Shown here piece after piece: positions 1-8,735 of a stretch of 64,000 nt of DNA; position 1 is the stretch's first letter; every line of letters begins with the position of its first letter. The notes below the pieces were generated by a model, which ran no database searches, had not been told where the DNA came from, and saw only the letters and a list, made by a program, of their open reading frames with translations. The position numbers and the translations under genes were made by a program. Location of the stretch: assembly GCF_008329945.1 (NCBI RefSeq), contig NZ_CP035807.1:2480001-2544000 (forward strand). The letters are read 5' to 3'. Source of the stretch: Thiospirochaeta perfilievii (GTDB lineage: Bacteria > Spirochaetota > Spirochaetia > DSM-2461).

Positions 1-228
1 CTTATCTTCACATATTCCACACTCAACACAGGACGCTGCACTATTACCCTTCATCCAGTCTACCTTACCAATCTGTTTATACTCTGCTCTAGCATAGTCA
101 GTTAAGTTATATACTTTGTGGTAGTTCATTAGCTTAAAATTTAGGGGAATATTAACTCCATGGGGGCAAGGCATACAGTAGTTACACTCTGTACAGTAGA
201 GATCTGCAAGCTTTTTATTCTCTTCCAT
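1..228 (-). pseudogene. Aldo/keto reductase C-terminal Fe-S domain, N-terminal barrel absent (runs off window)
   Basis: Reading leftward from the ATG at 228, 76 codons are open to the window edge. They contain CxxCxxCxxxCP (beginning at the Cys of YCTEC) and later the start of a second CxxCGxC cluster. This is the layout of the C-terminal 4Fe-4S domain found in one branch of aldo/keto reductases. The (beta/alpha)8 barrel that normally precedes it is not upstream: there is an in-frame stop just before this start, then the corA gene. It may be a decayed AKR remnant or a stand-alone small ferredoxin-like protein. The C-terminus lies outside the window. The family match is fairly sure; functionality is not. 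Confidence 0.6.
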
Positions 229-320
229 AGAGTTTTTAATCTGTATCAATTAAATTTAAAAAGGTTCCTTAGTGTTCTATAAACCATCTATTCCTCCACT
301 TATATATATTACTTCCTGGA

Positions 321-337
321 GTTGACTCTAGGTCAAC
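321..337. other. Small inverted repeat downstream of corA
   Basis: GTTGAC, a 5-nt loop, then GTCAAC; an alternative nested palindrome (CTCTAG/CTAGAG) overlaps it. It sits just past the corA stop on the minus strand but lacks a clear T-run, so a terminator role is only possible. Confidence 0.35.
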
Positions 338-345
338 TAGAGATT

Positions 346-1398
346 TTAAAACCACCTTCTTTTCCTAAAAAAGTTAACCATAATAAGGGCGATTATAACC
401 ATAATTCCAAGGGTTATTGGGTATGATAATTTAAAATGCAGTTCCGGCATATATTCAAAGTTCATTCCATATACCCCTGCAATAAAGGTTAAAGGAATAA
501 AAATAGTCGAAATTATTGTTAGTACCTTCATTATATTATTCATTTTATAACCTGAAATATTAATGGAAAGGTTTAATATATTCTCTATACTTTTTGAAGT
601 AGTTTTTATTAAGTCTGTTAGTTGGATAGTATTGTTTAATAAGTCTTTGTAATAAATTAAGTTACTTATATCAATAGGAGGTTTTGTTGAGTTGATAATC
701 CCATCTATAATTGTGCTTAGAGGGGTTACATAGTGCCTTACTATATCTAGTTGACTCTTTAACTGAAGAAACTCATTTATGTCTAATTTATAGTTATCCT
801 TAATTAAACTCTCCTCGAATTTAATTGTTTTTTGTTCCATAAGGTCTAATAATTCAAAATACTCATCGGATAAAAGATCCATACAGATAAAAAGTAGGTA
901 GTCTATACTCTTATTTCTAACCTTTCCCTCTTTTTTAAGAATTCTCTCCTCTATTAGGGAAAATGGTGTTCCATTAGCAAAGGTTATTAATAGATCCTTA
1001 AATATTATGTAACCTATATGATTTTTTATTAGGTTCCCATCTCTAAGTTGTAAACTCTTTTGGATTATGAAATTGAAATTTTCTGTGTCGTTTAATTTAG
1101 GTCTATGATCAATATTCTGTATATTCTCCAGTATTAGGGAGTGTATATTAAATTTGTTTCCAATCTTCTCTAAAAGATTGGAGTTTATTGTAGATGGGCA
1201 GTGAATCCATGTTTTACTATTTTTAGATAGGTCAATATCCACTATTTTATCTAAACTTATATACTGCTTATCAACAGTATCAACATCGTAGTTAATAATG
1301 GATATTTTGATATCTCCACTACCTACCCCATGTTTTCTAATGGTACCTGGTGGTAATTTATCCTTATTTAAATACTTTATTCTTTTTAGTTGCATCAT
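346..1398 (-). CDS. corA: CorA-family magnesium/divalent cation transporter
   Basis: This 350-residue protein has a large soluble N-terminal part and two C-terminal membrane helices (about 292-312 and 325-343). The family signature GMN is at residues 311-313 at the end of the first helix (VYGMNFEYMPE), and a short basic tail follows. CorA proteins form pentameric inner-membrane channels for Mg2+, and sometimes Co2+ or Ni2+. An AGGAAA sequence lies upstream of tandem ATG codons, so the first or second may be used. The gene stands alone, downstream of and co-directional with the esterase. The signature and topology make the assignment secure. Confidence 0.93.
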   Translation of the reverse strand: MMQLKRIKYLNKDKLPPGTIRKHGVGSGDIKISIINYDVDTVDKQYISLDKIVDIDLSKNSKTWIHCPSTINSNLLEKIGNKFNIHSLILENIQNIDHRPKLNDTENFNFIIQKSLQLRDGNLIKNHIGYIIFKDLLITFANGTPFSLIEERILKKEGKVRNKSIDYLLFICMDLLSDEYFELLDLMEQKTIKFEESLIKDNYKLDINEFLQLKSQLDIVRHYVTPLSTIIDGIINSTKPPIDISNLIYYKDLLNNTIQLTDLIKTTSKSIENILNLSINISGYKMNNIMKVLTIISTIFIPLTFIAGVYGMNFEYMPELHFKLSYPITLGIMVIIALIMVNFFRKRRWF

Positions 1399-1458
1399 AA
1401 TATTTCCTACAACTACATTTTAGATTAATACTACTAATAAATATAGAGGAATAATTAT

Positions 1459-1484
1459 TGGCTACCAAAAAGTTTAGGTAGCCA
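1459..1484. terminator. Hairpin downstream of the esterase gene
   Basis: An 8-bp perfect stem (TGGCTACC/GGTAGCCA) with a 10-nt loop lies 8 bases past the stop of the minus-strand esterase. The following minus-strand bases are A/T-rich but interrupted, so termination may be partial. Confidence 0.5.
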
Positions 1485-1491
1485 GTAATTT

Positions 1492-2925
1492 TTATCTACT
1501 TTGTCCTGCTAACCAGCTAAATAGTGTTATCTCTTTACCGTCAATTTCCATTGTAGGGTCGTTATTTAAACTATATATCCAAGACCAATGCCCCATATAC
1601 TCGTAACCTGAATCTTTATCTTTTACATTATTATAGAGTGAGTAGTATATATTTTTTGCTCCAGCACTCTTAAGTCTACGGTATAAGTTATTGCTATTAT
1701 TATCTAATGCTATATTATTCCCATCCTCATCAACACTTAAGTTGTATGTAGAGTAGTCTTGGCCAAGCTTTCCCTGGTATACAGGTACTATCCCATCAGT
1801 TTTTGCGTGTACTAACCATATAGGTTGATCCTTTAAAATCTCGACCTTCTCATCAGTTAACCATGAAGATGAATATGGGGTTGCTGAAGGGTAGGCCGCT
1901 GCAAAATAGTCTGGGTAGTTAACTAACATATTTATAGTCATATATCCACCATTAGAACATCCTCCGATATATATTCTATTTTTATCTATTTTAGGATTAG
2001 ACTCTACATAACTTTTAATTAGTTCCATTAAGGTTTCTGTATAGTATGATGTTCCCATATTTTCTGGAACAGAGGTATTATAAGTTTTACTCCCATCTAT
2101 ATCCATCCATAAAGTAGGTGTTTGGGGTGCTAATATATATGCTCCATTATCCCCAAACAGTTTCTGGATTTCCTTAGTTGCTAGGTTAACTACCTTATTC
2201 CCCATTATTGTAATTAAAGTGTTATTTCCACCCTCTCCTGCACCATGTAACCATATAATTAAAGGTGTGGATCCATCCTTCTCCTTATTATTATCCGGGT
2301 TAAACGTTGCATATTTAAGGGCTATATCATTATGGGAAAACTCTAGATTATTAATAAACTCATCAGCTATTAGGTTGATATTTCCTAGGTCATTATCCCT
2401 ATTAGTTTCTGCAATTTCTAAGGTTCTTCCATTTTTAAGTTTTATTGGGTTTAGTGTTGAAATATTATATGTTGTATCTACAAATACATTAAAATTACTA
2501 CCCATATCATAGTTAAAAGGGGATCCTTCAGTAAGTGTAGGACCTACCTCTAATTCCATAGTTATTGTAGAGCCCTTTTTAGCCCTGTTTCCCATTGAGT
2601 CGGAAATATAAACATCTAGAACTGTTCGTTCTGCAATATGGTCTGTTGGGTTATCCATAGGTTTAAATGTTGAAAAGTTAAAATCTTTAAAAACCCTATT
2701 TGACTCTACCTTAAAGTCAACAGTAGATAGGGAGTCTGGTTTTAAATCTTCCCCTGTTTCTAAAATAATTTTAGATATTCCAGGGCCCCAATCGTAGACC
2801 TCTGTTACAGTTTTATATGTAACTTTCATTTTTTTTCTCCCCTGTTCTTCTCCAGTTTTACAACCTAGTAAAACTGTAATTAATGCTAAGCTAATTAATA
2901 ACTTAATTTTAATACATTTTGGCAT
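1492..2925 (-). CDS. Secreted lipoprotein esterase / prolyl-oligopeptidase-like serine hydrolase
   Basis: The 477 residues begin with a lipoprotein signal (LITVLLGC, Cys22). An Ig-like beta domain follows (about 40-160), then an alpha/beta hydrolase (about 195-477). In the hydrolase, HGAGEGG (227-233) fits the oxyanion hole, GCSNG with Ser324 is the nucleophile elbow, HAKTDG supplies the likely acid and the late GHWSW the His. This Ig-plus-hydrolase arrangement is known from carboxylesterases of the EstA/PHB-depolymerase-like type that cleave acetyl, feruloyl or short-chain esters outside the inner membrane. The substrate cannot be read from sequence. An AGGAGA ribosome site precedes the ATG. 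It may act on plant polymers alongside the GH3 enzyme, but that is inference. Confidence 0.82.
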   Translation of the reverse strand: MPKCIKIKLLISLALITVLLGCKTGEEQGRKKMKVTYKTVTEVYDWGPGISKIILETGEDLKPDSLSTVDFKVESNRVFKDFNFSTFKPMDNPTDHIAERTVLDVYISDSMGNRAKKGSTITMELEVGPTLTEGSPFNYDMGSNFNVFVDTTYNISTLNPIKLKNGRTLEIAETNRDNDLGNINLIADEFINNLEFSHNDIALKYATFNPDNNKEKDGSTPLIIWLHGAGEGGNNTLITIMGNKVVNLATKEIQKLFGDNGAYILAPQTPTLWMDIDGSKTYNTSVPENMGTSYYTETLMELIKSYVESNPKIDKNRIYIGGCSNGGYMTINMLVNYPDYFAAAYPSATPYSSSWLTDEKVEILKDQPIWLVHAKTDGIVPVYQGKLGQDYSTYNLSVDEDGNNIALDNNSNNLYRRLKSAGAKNIYYSLYNNVKDKDSGYEYMGHWSWIYSLNNDPTMEIDGKEITLFSWLAGQSR

Positions 2926-3055
2926 TTATTTCTCCTTATTAAAAGAGTAAACCAAAACTGGAATTTGCCATATAATCTTTTAGTTTACACCTATATACAG
3001 TTTGTTTATGTATAATATATAATTGTTATTAATATTATTAAATAAAAGGTGACAT

Positions 3056-4192
3056 ATGGGGGAAGCATCTATTGATGTAATAAAATTTAAGTATCGATCT
3101 ATAGATAGAAAGTGGCTAAATATCCATTTTTTTATATCCCTAGCCCTAGTCTTTTCTGTCTTATTATTAGAGATTACAATTGGTTATATTGTCTATCGTT
3201 CAGGAGAGATTAACTCAACAATTCCAAGGTACCTATTAAAATTTCTTATCCTTCCTACCCTTGTTAACAGTTTGATAGTGCTTTTAAACTATTTAATTTT
3301 AAAGTCTAATAAAGTTCCCCAATATGTTAAAATATACTCTACCTCTATTCTCCTACTACTAATATGTTTAATAGTTTTCACTGTTCATTCAACATTTTCA
3401 GCACTATATTTTATTTTTTTACTACCAATTTTGCTTACTACTATTTATGGCAGTTATAGGTTATCAACAATTACATCATTTTTATCAATTATAGGTGTTA
3501 TACTATCGGAGCTCTTTATAGTATGGGATTTAGATAAACCATCTATATTTGAAAATGGATTAAGGACAAGTAACTTTATAATTGCAATCTTTATCCTCTT
3601 TTTCTTTTATATTATGAATCTGGTTGTTATATATTTTGAAAGAATAAGGAGTAGGGGAGAGTTAAAAAAAGATTTTGAGCGACATCACCTAAAGAAGAAG
3701 ATAAAAGTAGATGAATTAACAGGCATATATAACCGAATAGCATTTAGAGCTGCTATAGATGAAATGGAAGAGGATAAATCTTTAAACTCCTACATCTTTG
3801 TGATGCTAGATATTGATAATTTTAAAACCCTTAATGACACATTTGGACATGTTGTAGGGGATGAGTGCCTTAAAGAGTTGGGAAGTATCTTAGAAAAGTG
3901 TATGTTTGGATCTACAGCCTTTAGGTATGGTGGGGATGAGTTCTCAATAATTTTTAAAAATGTAAAAGAGGGGGAGGTTATAGATATTTGTAATAAAATT
4001 AACTCTATGTTTTCCCAATATGCAAAAGGGTTTAAGTGTGAAAAACCAATAACCCTAAGTTTTGGTGTAGCCCATTATAGAAAGGATATATCCCCATCGG
4101 ATCTAATAGTTAACTCTGATCTAGCTCTATATGAGTCTAAAAAAACAAAAAATAAAATAACACTATTTAAAGATATATTATCATACCAATAA
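3056..4192 (+). CDS. Membrane diguanylate cyclase (GGDEF)
   Basis: The 378-residue protein has about six membrane helices in the first 200 residues, a short coiled linker, then a GGDEF domain (about 215-375). The motif RYGGDEF is intact, as are the DIDNFK metal/nucleotide segment and the GHVVGD loop, so it should make c-di-GMP from two GTP. I see no RxxD inhibitory site five residues before GGDEF, so product feedback at that site is unlikely. The N-terminal membrane region has no recognisable sensor domain. A GGTG ribosome site precedes the ATG. It is transcribed divergently from the esterase. Confidence 0.92.
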   Translation: MGEASIDVIKFKYRSIDRKWLNIHFFISLALVFSVLLLEITIGYIVYRSGEINSTIPRYLLKFLILPTLVNSLIVLLNYLILKSNKVPQYVKIYSTSILLLLICLIVFTVHSTFSALYFIFLLPILLTTIYGSYRLSTITSFLSIIGVILSELFIVWDLDKPSIFENGLRTSNFIIAIFILFFFYIMNLVVIYFERIRSRGELKKDFERHHLKKKIKVDELTGIYNRIAFRAAIDEMEEDKSLNSYIFVMLDIDNFKTLNDTFGHVVGDECLKELGSILEKCMFGSTAFRYGGDEFSIIFKNVKEGEVIDICNKINSMFSQYAKGFKCEKPITLSFGVAHYRKDISPSDLIVNSDLALYESKKTKNKITLFKDILSYQ

Positions 4193-4259
4193 TAAATTCC
4201 CCAATCCCATACCCATTATTAAAACTTTAAATTACAATAGGACTGATTAGGAGTTCTCC

Positions 4260-6008
4260 ATGTTAAAAACATTCAAATCATTAAATCCTTATTTGAAGCA
4301 GTATAAAAAACTTTTTATCGTTGCTTCAATATTTACAATCATTTTCTCTACCCTAGCCCTAGTCGACCCATATGTGACAGGTGTTTTAATTGATATAATA
4401 ATTGAGGGTGGCTCAGTTTCATTAGTAATTAAAGGGGTCTTATTAATTACAGTTGTAACATTACTACGGACGTTTTTACGTTATAAATACTTTATGAAAT
4501 TTGAACTACTCTCTCAGAAGTTGGTATATAAGCTTAGGAAGGAGATGTATATAAAACTCCAGAATTTAGACTTTACCTTTTTTGATAAAACACCAAATGG
4601 AAAAATAATGACAAATATGACAGGGGATATTGAGGCTATTAGACACTTTTTTGCTTGGATAACCCATGTCTCAATTTTCCATGGCTTTATTTTTATATAT
4701 GCATTAATTGTTATGTTTTTAATAAATCCATTTTTAGCTGGAATACTACTAATAATAATCCCAATAATCGGATTTATATCCTTAAAACTAAGTCGGTCTG
4801 TTAAACCTACATTTGTAAAAATACGTGAACAGTTTTCAAAATTAAACAGTGTTGTTCAAGAGAATATTAGTGGTAATAGGGTAATAAAAGCCTTTGCATC
4901 GGAACCCTATGAGATAGAAAAGTTTAATATTGAGAACCAAAAATTTAACGATAGAAATATTGAGGCTGCTAAAGTGTGGGAGAAATATCTACCTGTATTA
5001 GATGCCTTTGCAATTCTTTTTAACGTAGTTGTTATGTTAATAGGGAGTCTCTTAATAATAAACGATAAAATGAGTATCGGAGAGCTTGTTACATTTAATA
5101 GGCTTTTATGGATGATTAATAACCCCTTAAGAATGTTAGGGTGGATGATCAATGGAACTCAGAACTTTATTGCATCCTACGATAGGGTTGATGAACTATT
5201 AAACCAGGAGAGTAAAATTAAAGAGATCCATAAACCTGTTAATAAGCACACATTAGAGGGGTATATTAAATTCGAAAATGTCTCCTTCCACTATGGGGAT
5301 CTACCAGTTTTAGAGAATATCTCCTTTGAGGTAAAACCTGGAGAGACAGTTGCTCTATTAGGATCTACAGGTTCTGGGAAGTCTACTTTAACATCATTAA
5401 TATCTAGGTTTTATGATGTAACCAATGGGCAGATCCTAATAGATAATGTTCCTATACAAAATTATGATATCTCAATGCTTAGAAGTAATATTTCCATTGC
5501 TATGCAGGATATATTCCTCTTCTCCGACTCTATTGAGGGTAACATATCCTATGGTGTACCCCAAGCTGATAAAAAAAGGATTAGGATGGCTGCAGAGATA
5601 GCAGGGGTTAATGAGTTTATATACCAGTTTGATCAGCAGTTTGACACAGTTGTAGGAGAGAGGGGAGTTGGTCTTTCCGGGGGACAAAAACAGCGAATTG
5701 CCCTAGCAAGAGCGATTATTGAGGATCCATCAATTTTGATTTTAGATGATACAACTTCGGCGGTTGATATGGAAACAGAGTATAAAATATTAGGTGAACT
5801 AAAAAATATAAATGAGAAAAGAACCACCTTTATTATAGCCCATAGAATATCCTCGGTTAAGGATGCTGACTTAATTTTAGTTATGGATAATGGAAGGATA
5901 GTAGAAAGGGGAACTCATGCTGAGTTATTAGATAAAAAGGGCTACTACTACAGTGTTTTTTTCCAGCAGATGGGGGAGTTTAATCTAGAAAAGAAGGTGG
6001 TGTTATAA
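4260..6008 (+). CDS. ABC exporter half-transporter with degenerate catalytic Walker B (heterodimer subunit A)
   Basis: This 582-residue MsbA/LmrA-type half transporter has a six-helix membrane domain (about 15-310) and a nucleotide-binding domain (about 335-575). The NBD has Walker A GSTGSGKST near 367, signature LSGGQKQR near 472 and Walker B ending LDDTTSAVD. The catalytic Glu is Asp here (LDD rather than LDE), which is the mark of the degenerate-site subunit in heterodimeric exporters such as TM287/288, BmrCD and LmrCD. TAGGAG precedes the ATG. Its stop overlaps the next gene's ATG by one base, so the two are co-translated partners. The likely role is export of drugs, lipids or peptides; the substrate is unknown. 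Confidence 0.92.
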   Translation: MLKTFKSLNPYLKQYKKLFIVASIFTIIFSTLALVDPYVTGVLIDIIIEGGSVSLVIKGVLLITVVTLLRTFLRYKYFMKFELLSQKLVYKLRKEMYIKLQNLDFTFFDKTPNGKIMTNMTGDIEAIRHFFAWITHVSIFHGFIFIYALIVMFLINPFLAGILLIIIPIIGFISLKLSRSVKPTFVKIREQFSKLNSVVQENISGNRVIKAFASEPYEIEKFNIENQKFNDRNIEAAKVWEKYLPVLDAFAILFNVVVMLIGSLLIINDKMSIGELVTFNRLLWMINNPLRMLGWMINGTQNFIASYDRVDELLNQESKIKEIHKPVNKHTLEGYIKFENVSFHYGDLPVLENISFEVKPGETVALLGSTGSGKSTLTSLISRFYDVTNGQILIDNVPIQNYDISMLRSNISIAMQDIFLFSDSIEGNISYGVPQADKKRIRMAAEIAGVNEFIYQFDQQFDTVVGERGVGLSGGQKQRIALARAIIEDPSILILDDTTSAVDMETEYKILGELKNINEKRTTFIIAHRISSVKDADLILVMDNGRIVERGTHAELLDKKGYYYSVFFQQMGEFNLEKKVVL

Positions 6009-7792
6009 TGGCTAAAAATAGAAATACATATAACGAAGATGAGTTATTAGAACAAGAATTCAATGTAGGGCAGTTAAAAAGACTTTTATCCTATGTAAAA
6101 AAATATAAAAAACAGATGATTTTAGCACTAATTGTTATATTAACTTCAGCTGTTGCTAACTTAATGATGCCAATTATGATGAAGTTTGTAATTGATGACT
6201 ACATTCCAAATAAGAATGTTCACGCCATTATTACCGCTTCTATAGTGTTTATACTAATTATTATTCTAAGTAGTATTAGTATGAAGTTTAGAATTCGATA
6301 TATGGCAAAGATTGGAAATGGTGTAATTAAAGATATTCGATCTGATATATTTAATCATATACAGAAGTTATCCTTCTCATTTTATGACTCTAGACCCCAT
6401 GGAAAGATTCTAGTTAGAATTGTTAACTATGTAAACTCTTTAAGTGAGCTGTTATCTAACGGCTTAATAAATTTAATTGTAGACTTCTTCTCCTTTATTG
6501 TAGCCCTTATAATAATGCTATTTTTAAGTGTTAAGTTAACCCTAATTACCCTAATATTTGTTCCCCTTGCAACATGGCTTATTTTCCTAATTAAAAATAA
6601 ACAACGTACTTCTATGCAGGATGTAAGTACAAAACAGTCAAATATGAATGCATATATCCATGAGAGTATTAGTGGAATGAAGGTAACTCAATCTTTTACA
6701 AGGGAGGATGTTAATTTAAAGGTTTTTGAAGAGTTAATGGATGATTATCAGGAAAAGTGGATGATCTCCAGGCACTATATTGCCCTAATTTTTCCTATTG
6801 TTAAAAACATTGCAATTACATCCCAGGGGGTTATGTTAGTAGCAGCCCTACTATTTTTTAAGGAGAGTATGACTGCTGGAATAATAGTTGCAGCCCTTGG
6901 TTACTCAGGTAGTTTTTGGCAACCATTGCTAAATATAAGTGAGTTCTATAACCAATTAATATCAGCAAGTGCCTATCTTGAAAGAATTTTTGAAACTATT
7001 GATATAGAGCCGGATATAAAAGATATTCCAGATGCAAAACCACTTGGTAAGATAAATGGTGATATAAAATTTGAAAACGTTGTATTTGGATACGAGAAGG
7101 ATCAGATTATATTAAATAATTTTAATCTTAATATAAAAGCCGGGGAGAAGATTGCCCTAGTTGGTCCTACAGGAGCAGGGAAAACAACTGTTGTTAACCT
7201 TGTAAGTCGTTTTTATGATATAAATAGTGGATCTATTACAATTGATGGTGTTGATATATCTAAGGTGACCTTAAGAAGTTTAAGAAGCCAAATGGGTATA
7301 ATGATGCAGGATACATTTATTTTTAGTGGTACAATTATTGATAATATAAGGTATGGAAGGTTAGACGCTACAGATAATGAGGTTATAGAGGCTGCTAAAG
7401 TTGTAAAGGCCCATGATTTTATAAAAAATATGAAAGATGGTTATTATACAGAGGTTAATGAGAGGGGAACAAGGCTCTCTGTTGGACAGCGTCAACTTAT
7501 CTCCTTTGCTAGAGCTCTTTTAATGAACCCAGCCATACTGATTCTAGATGAGGCAACTTCAAGTATAGACACCCAGTCAGAAAAGATAATACAGGAGGGG
7601 TTAGAGAAACTTCTTGAAAATAGAACCTCATTTGTTATAGCCCATAGACTCTCAACTATAAAGCAGGCAGATAGAATTCTTGTAATAAATAATAGAGGTA
7701 TAGAGGAGATGGGCTCCCATGATGAGTTATTAAAGAAGAAGGGGCACTATTACGATCTATACAGCGCCCAGTTAAAGTTTCTACAGGTTTAG
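6008..7792 (+). CDS. ABC exporter half-transporter with canonical Walker B (heterodimer subunit B)
   Basis: This 594-residue partner has the same fold: membrane domain to about 325 and an NBD with Walker A GPTGAGKTT near 384. Its Walker B is canonical (LDEATSSID) but its signature is altered to LSVGQRQ instead of LSGGQ. A canonical Walker B with a degenerate signature complements the neighbour, whose defects are the reverse. Together they give one hydrolysing and one regulatory ATP site, as known for heterodimeric exporters. The ATG overlaps the preceding stop (TAATG). The 3' end overlaps the convergent AraC gene by 12 bases. Confidence 0.92.
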   Translation: MAKNRNTYNEDELLEQEFNVGQLKRLLSYVKKYKKQMILALIVILTSAVANLMMPIMMKFVIDDYIPNKNVHAIITASIVFILIIILSSISMKFRIRYMAKIGNGVIKDIRSDIFNHIQKLSFSFYDSRPHGKILVRIVNYVNSLSELLSNGLINLIVDFFSFIVALIIMLFLSVKLTLITLIFVPLATWLIFLIKNKQRTSMQDVSTKQSNMNAYIHESISGMKVTQSFTREDVNLKVFEELMDDYQEKWMISRHYIALIFPIVKNIAITSQGVMLVAALLFFKESMTAGIIVAALGYSGSFWQPLLNISEFYNQLISASAYLERIFETIDIEPDIKDIPDAKPLGKINGDIKFENVVFGYEKDQIILNNFNLNIKAGEKIALVGPTGAGKTTVVNLVSRFYDINSGSITIDGVDISKVTLRSLRSQMGIMMQDTFIFSGTIIDNIRYGRLDATDNEVIEAAKVVKAHDFIKNMKDGYYTEVNERGTRLSVGQRQLISFARALLMNPAILILDEATSSIDTQSEKIIQEGLEKLLENRTSFVIAHRLSTIKQADRILVINNRGIEEMGSHDELLKKKGHYYDLYSAQLKFLQV

Positions 7793-8641
7793 ATCCTTAA
7801 CATACTCCCTTGGTGTTTTATGCATAATTTTTTTAAAGACTCTACTAAAGTAGTTAGAGTCTTCATAACCAACTAGGGCGGATATCTCAGTTATGCTTTT
7901 ACTTGTCTCTTCCAAATATCTAAGGGATTTCTCTATTCTTATTTCCGATAGGTACTTTATAATGGACATATTTGTGTAATCTTTAAAAAGATGACACAGG
8001 TGGTGGTAGCTAATATTGAAGTTCTTGGCTAGCACACTAATATCCACACTTTTATTATAGTTTTTATTTAGGTAGAGGAGTATATTCTGGATTAGTTTTA
8101 TACTGCTATTTCTTTTTTCCTGTTCCTGTTTCGTATATTTACACTGGGTAAAGAGAAGACTAACCATCTCCATTAATAGGGATTTAACAATAAGAGGTTT
8201 CGCCAAATTGTCTCCATTGTACTCCCTAACAAGTCTAACTAGACATCTATTTATATCCTGGGTGGATTTAGACTGTGTATCAAAAATTATTTTATTTTCC
8301 GATAGGGGTAGTAGAAAATCTAAATCACCTAGATCCGTAGTTAAGCTCTTTATCATTTTAAGGTCAAAAATAATACAATAATACTCTACCTTAGCTGTTA
8401 TACTGTGCAGGTGGTGAAGATCGTTAGGGTTTAAAATAAGTAGATCATTGGTTTTTCCATGAATTTTCTGGGCATTACAGGTTAGCATTAATTCTCCACT
8501 TAACATAAATATAAGCTCTAGGTGCTCATGCCAGTGGGGTCTAAAAAGCTCCTCTTTATTTACATGGGTCTGCTTCTCTACATATATAGGAAATCTTTTA
8601 TCGGGAATAGGAGGTAAAATATATAAATACTGTTCTTTCAT
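7781..8641 (-). CDS. AraC-family transcriptional regulator with cupin sensor domain
   Basis: The 286-residue protein has an N-terminal AraC-binding cupin (about 25-110; RPHWHEHLELIFML then DLLILNPNDLHHLHS). Its C-terminal double helix-turn-helix (about 185-284) has the usual second-HTH signature GYEDSNYFSRVFKK..M..TPREY. Such proteins bind a sugar or similar ligand and regulate neighbouring catabolic genes. It is divergent from the GH3 gene across a 94-bp region with inverted repeats, so that gene is the natural target. The DNA-binding class is certain; ligand and target are inferred. Confidence 0.9.
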   Translation of the reverse strand: MKEQYLYILPPIPDKRFPIYVEKQTHVNKEELFRPHWHEHLELIFMLSGELMLTCNAQKIHGKTNDLLILNPNDLHHLHSITAKVEYYCIIFDLKMIKSLTTDLGDLDFLLPLSENKIIFDTQSKSTQDINRCLVRLVREYNGDNLAKPLIVKSLLMEMVSLLFTQCKYTKQEQEKRNSSIKLIQNILLYLNKNYNKSVDISVLAKNFNISYHHLCHLFKDYTNMSIIKYLSEIRIEKSLRYLEETSKSITEISALVGYEDSNYFSRVFKKIMHKTPREYVKDLNL

Positions 8642-8686
8642 AAACTATCCAATTTAGCAAGATTGTGCTATTAATTCGCAAACTTA

Positions 8687-8704
8687 TCAAGGACTTATCC
8701 TTGA
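8687..8704. promoter_or_regulatory. Inverted repeat in the AraC/GH3 divergent region, possible operator
   Basis: Arms TCAAGGA and TCCTTGA are perfect with a 4-nt spacer. A second, shorter repeat (TAGCA/TGCTA) lies just upstream near 8655-8670. The position between divergent regulator and enzyme genes suggests an operator, but I see no direct evidence of binding. Confidence 0.4.
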
Positions 8705-8735
8705 AATAGGCGTATTATGTTTACAGGAGAAACTA

